Positions 59,651 through 64,000 of a DNA stretch of 64,000 nt are shown in pieces. The notes beneath the pieces were generated by a model. It did no database searches. It had not been told where the DNA came from and saw only the letters and a list, made by a program, of their open reading frames with translations. Numbering within the stretch: the stretch's first letter is position 1; each line of letters begins with the position of its first letter. The DNA lies in assembly GCA_948474755.1 (NCBI GenBank), contig CAOLHI010001305.1, positions 186,001 to 250,000 of the forward strand, in the 5' to 3' direction. This DNA comes from Ctenosaura bakeri. Its lineage: Eukaryota; Chordata; Lepidosauria; Squamata; Iguanidae. A program made the position numbers and the translations under genes.

Positions 59651-61933
59651 ATCTCATGATGATGATGGCGGAGCTGGATGTCAATCCATCTTAGCCTCTC
59701 CTTGCCTGAATTCTTCCCATCCACTCAGAAACTCTTAAGTTCCTTCTGCCTTAAATGTCCTGTAACTGTTAAGGGAGAGGGCTACCTGGTTTGCACACAC
59801 TTTCTGACATACCTCAGTCTCTTTTTCTCTCTGGACCTGAGTTTGTACCTGGTGACAGTACTGGATGTCCTCTGTACATTTATGTAATCTCCCCAGACAG
59901 TCAGGCAAGTAATAAATCAGAAGACTGAACAAAATTTGTGATCACTGCAAGTATACATATCTACATTCAGTCATTCTCAGGTGATGAAGTCTATGGTATA
60001 CAAGTCTGTTCAGGCCTAACAACCATCTCATAATAGCATCTGCCCTTCTGGATAGCTTTGTGAGCCTTCTATGTAGATTAAATCAATCACCTTACAACAT
60101 TCCTTTAAAACACAATAGTGTCATTAACCCTATACTGTGGAAAAGGGGGAAAGGTTGAAGCTACCTAGTGAATTCATGCTAGGTGATAGGTTTGAGTGGG
60201 AGATCTATACCTCTGCTACAGAATTTTTTTTCCAGCACAATAACTACTCGGTGTTTCCCATTGTCATCTGCACAGTAATCATTCTTGGTTCAGAAGAGCT
60301 GCTTTTTGGTTTTATCAGTTCAATTAAAAATCTTTTCATCTGTTGCTGGAATCTGGTATTCCAACAGTATGCTGCTTCTGAACGCAGAGCATAAAACAGT
60401 CCATTCTTAGCCATCATGGGTAGTAGATGTTAATAGATCTGCTCTTCATAAATCAAATGATCAACTATTGCTAAACTATTCTCCCCATTAGCTTTTTCCA
60501 ACATCTCCTCCTCTCCAATATTCCAAATAAAACTCCTGGGAGAAGGAGGTAGGACCAGGAGAGTCAATTTTTTTATATATTATGCAAATTACATAAAACA
60601 TGCCGATGTATAAGAAAAAAAAATTTAAGCAGCAAAATTTGGGATTTTCAGTAAAACATGCCTTCTTTCTCTCCACCACCTTTTCCCTCTTTGTGCTGTG
60701 GCAAATTTATTCTGCTTGAAGAGCAAACTGTGACGTACTTAAGCGGATGAAGCTTGCCATTTTGTGAAAGGCACTTTTTAGCATCAAGAGGACAAAAATC
60801 TCTACAGTAACGCAGATAGATAATTTTAACAATCAAGACATGAGGAAAAGCTTTGAGGGAGAAAGTGATGCTATCTCTTCCCAGCAGTGTAACTGCCCAA
60901 AGAAAGAAGGCTAGGCACAGTGTGTCCTGTGTTTTTTGTGCTTACACAAGAGAGAATGAGAGATTGTCAGAAGCTTAAGTTGGCTCATGAGCTGTGTACA
61001 TTATAATAAAACATGGAAATGAGGTAAGGAGAGATCAGCAGTAAATGAAGCAAAATTCCCCATTTCTTTCATTATGTACTTTGAGAGGACTCGGGGAAGG
61101 CAAAGGCATTGGCATTCTGTTGTTTTCTTGCTCAAGATAATCCCCACTAAAGAATTAATGCTTGGAGCAGATGGCACCGTCTCATTTTCAGTGAAAAGAA
61201 TCAAACAAGAGAGTCCAAGCAATTATTTTTAATGGCCTGTGTGGCGTTCGTGGTAATTTTGTGAGAAAACATTTCATCTTTTGTTTGTGGCCGGCTCTCT
61301 TGTTCATACAGGACCTGTGTTTTACCCATGTAGGATGTCTACTGTGACTTCAAGGTGTCGAGAGTACTCAATTAATAGCCTGACAGCACACAATCCATCC
61401 TGAGCACAATCCACTCTTATTGATTTAAGCAGATGGGCTAGTTGTTTCCCACCAAAACCAATGAAACATTTAAAGAAACATTTAAACTTTGGCTGGATCT
61501 TGCTCAGTGTGCAGAGATTAATGAAACACTGTGTTGAGTTTTATTTTGCACAAGGAACATCTTGCACAAAGGTGGAACTCGTATGTGCAGGAGAACTATG
61601 GCTGCAAGCCGTGTTTTGATTAAAACCGGTGGCACAACTCCCATTCATTTCAGTCAGTCTGGAGCACACTACAAAGTCCCAACTCTCAGTGCAAGGAGCC
61701 GTGCCAATGGCTACTCCACTCTTCCTGATTGCCTGTTCACATAACAGTAGAAAAACGCCATTTCTATATACAAGAAAACCAGACTACCCTTTCTGCTGTC
61801 CCACACAAGCACTGGAGTTATAAATGATATTAACCCCAAAGAACTCTTCAAAAGTCATACTTTTTACACGAGCTGCTCCAGAAATTAAAATGATGTGATC
61901 ATTTACATATATGATATAATAAGTCAGAATTGT

Positions 61934-62610
61934 CTACCACATATACTTCTGTATAATCTGACCTCATGTATAAGTTGAAGGTGGGATCTGAAATCTCAAA
62001 TTACGGATTTTGATATGATCCATGGCTGAGTCAAGGGTCATTCTACAGAGAGGGGAAAGTGCCAGTGCTACCTCAGGAGGCTGGCTGCCCCTGGCTGCTG
62101 CCGCTACCATCATTTTAGTGCCCAGGCATTCAGAAAGGCTGCTCGCTCTACTCAGAGAAGGGAATGGTTCTTTTTTGGGATAAAAGTTAATGTACAATAT
62201 TAACTCTTATCAAAAAGGAAGCCATCCTCTTCTCTTCAGTAGAATGGCAAGAGCTTAGTCCATCTCTGGAGAACCTAAAAGAAGTACCAACCCCCTCTAA
62301 TCTCTCAGTGCTCCGTTGAGGAGAAGCACCAAAAAGCTGCTGCCACCACTGCTGTTCTTCCACCCCAGCATTCAAAAAAGCCCAAAGAAGCACTGTGATG
62401 GGGAGAGTAGCGGGGGCTGGTGCTTTTTTTAAGTTCTCCAAGGATGGACTAAGCTCTTGCCATTTTCTAGGCAGAGAAGGGAATGGTTCCTTTTGTGATG
62501 AGAGTTAAGGTACAGTACTTAACATTGACCCAGGGACAAGTCAACCTAGTTTTTTGGGGTCAATCTTCTGAATAAAATTTCTGGACTTACACATGAATAT
62601 TTACAGTAAT
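61934..62610. mobile_element. composite foldback element (palindrome with a partial direct copy)
   Basis: Left arm 62186-62300 ('ggcaagagcttagtccatct') and right arm about 62405-62520 ('gatggactaagctcttgcca') are inverted copies over some 110 bases. In addition 62095-62205 repeats, in direct orientation, parts of 62337-62520 ('agagaagggaatggttc' in both). The ends resemble each other ('cctcatgtataagttga' and, inverted, 'ttcatgtgtaagtccag'). No protein. Confidence 0.55.
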
Positions 62611-63468
62611 TAATTGTCAGCAGCATGCTAGCATGTGCAGTTCATTCATTGACCCATTTGCATGAACAATGAGTAGAATATACCAAAAAGTGGAAAGTTT
62701 TGCATGACAGATGAATGGGATTTGAATGGGGACATCTGATTCTTGAAGCCAGGGTTAGTAAACTAACAACTTGGGTTATTCCTGGTTTATGAGCCTTGCT
62801 TGTGTGAGAGCAGCAAACTCAGAAGCTTGAGTTTGGATACCTTACCAAGTTTCCCATTATGGTGCATTTTTATCTGCTGATGGGAAGAGAAGCGTAAACA
62901 AAATTAAAGTCAGGATAAAACTATTCTGGCAGATAGTTTGATGCAAATGTTGCCAGTGTGAAGAGAAAAGGAAGTGCCCCCAGTCTCTTCATGCTTCCTT
63001 CTGTTCGTCCATTTCAGGGGAGATAGACCTTTTTCATCTCTCACAAATGAGGTAATATGGAGATATGGGACATCAGTTTTCTAGATTATAAAACAGCAGG
63101 AAATGCCAGGTGCTTGTGTTTCCTGTTCTCTGTGCATAATTGTACTGTCCAAAGCCATTCTACAAGTGCTGAAGATTCTTCTTTAGAGATCTTTAGCCTC
63201 CTTACATACCTACAATTCCCATAGTTTCTTGGAAGAATTTTCAACAGTATTAAGAAGGGATCGTTTAAAATGAGGATAGACATGTAATGGAAAATATGAA
63301 ATTAATGACCAACCAATTATATTTGGAAAGATAGGACTAGTAAGACTAAAAGGATGCCTTTGTGAAATGAAATTGTCTAACCTAATGTTATTTGTCAGAT
63401 TCCATCAGGAGTTAAAATGGTTTCTCCATGTCTGCCTCGATAGGAACCGATCAGTATCCATCTTCCCT

Positions 63469-63490
63469 GTGTGTGTGTGTGTGTGTGTGT
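63469..63490. repeat. (TG)11 microsatellite at a SINE tail
   Basis: A pure GT run immediately left of the antisense 5S SINE. Confidence 0.95.
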
Positions 63491-63495
63491 ACGCA

Positions 63496-63722
63496 AGGGC
63501 ATATGTGCCTTCAAGTCACTTATTGACTTACAGTGGCCACAGGAATTTCACAGGGGTTTCTTACGCAAAGACTACTTGAAGGTGGTTAGCCATTGCTGTC
63601 CTCTGAAATACAGCCTACAGTGCCTGATATTCCTTGGTGGTCTTCTATCCAAGTACTGCCTACATCTGACCTTGTTTAGTTCCTCAAATCAGACAGGATT
63701 ATGTGGCTTCAGAATATTTAGG
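63496..63722 (-). mobile_element. 5S rRNA-headed SINE, antisense, diverged
   Basis: 'atgtgccttcaagtcactta' (tail end), 'ggggtttcttacgcaaagac', and at the right 'tctatccaagtactgcctac' then 'accttgtttagttcctcaaa' 'tcagacaggat', complementing 5S 'ATCTCGTCTGATCTCGGAAGCTAAGCAGGGT...AGTACTTGGATGGGAGA'. More mutated than 39288-39512. Confidence 0.75.
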
Positions 63723-64000
63723 TTATGTCTTCTATACTGAATATGAATGTATCCTTAAAGATTGATTTGGAGGAGGGTTAAGGATCTGGGCAGTTCCTCA
63801 GGGCTGGATTGCCTCCTGGGATACCTCTTGAGGGGGCTGAATGACATTGCTGGTCTCCTCTCTCCCAATATCATCTGGGATCCTTCACCCATGCAGAGAG
63901 AAAGGGGAAGAATGGAAGGAGTGTATGCTCTTGGAGCCAGCTGAGTGCCAGCTTTGTTCCTTAACTGAGGGAGCAAGGGTAGACTGAAGCAGGGTCAGTT

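Larger units (their letters stand above)
58506..64000 (+). other. ZNF462 intron, 5' part (continues beyond the window)
   Basis: It contains a MITE split by a SINE (59125-59445), an antisense LINE fragment (59550-59650), a composite foldback element (61934-62610), and a TG run with a 5S SINE (63469-63722). 60700-61560 has no recognisable repeat. No next exon is visible. Confidence 0.85.

Noticed and set aside
58506..64000. The next ZNF462 coding exon within the window
   Set aside because: No open frame after 58505 encodes the expected continuation or any C2H2 finger, so the exon must lie beyond 64000.
1..64000. CRISPR array, operon, prophage or other prokaryotic system
   Set aside because: The sequence is plainly intron-rich vertebrate DNA, and no regularly spaced repeats or compact gene clusters exist.

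Overview
The window is vertebrate genomic DNA carrying the middle and 3' portion of one gene on the + strand, the large C2H2 zinc-finger gene ZNF462. The window opens inside its giant exon and closes in an intron before its last coding exons. I recognise the gene from the order and near-identity of its fingers (many ending in the HYQKRHP linker) and of the non-finger stretches. The interspersed repeats point to a squamate reptile (lizard or snake): tRNA-headed SINEs, a 5S-rRNA-headed SINE, squamate-type foldback MITEs, CR1/L2-like LINE tails and a SPIN-like hAT. The species cannot be told.

Layout: nine coding segments lie at 1-2995 (giant exon, 5' part missing), 4781-4945, 6844-7127, 11208-11326, 17923-18114, 40313-40568, 44124-44260, 55955-56178 and 58373-58505. 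All eight introns between them have GT...AG ends, and the phases join without a break. Together they encode about 24 C2H2 fingers (14 in the giant exon, 10 downstream, two of them split by introns) and an acidic Ser/Glu stretch at the end. Two segments, 4781-4945 and 17923-18114, are phase-symmetric. The following coding exon is not in the window.

The one defect is a reading-frame break in the giant exon between 866 and 920. It is best explained by one missing base in the C run at 882-886. Protein similarity is strong on both sides, so an assembly error or a rare allele is more likely than a dead gene.

The other ~93% of the window is intron, including one of 22.2 kb (18115-40312). It holds repeats of several ages. 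Two hAT-type insertions have perfect 8-bp target duplications (38976-39164 and 48581-49445). There are Tc1/mariner/pogo MITEs, two recurrent foldback MITE families, three 5S SINE copies each next to a TG microsatellite, several tRNA SINEs (one inserted into a MITE), and LINE 3' ends. I found no second gene, RNA gene, CRISPR array or operon. The open frames outside the nine exons look like chance or repeat-derived frames. The most unusual gene-level feature is the exon at 58373, which begins with GTGAGT directly after its acceptor AG, a recursive-splicing arrangement.
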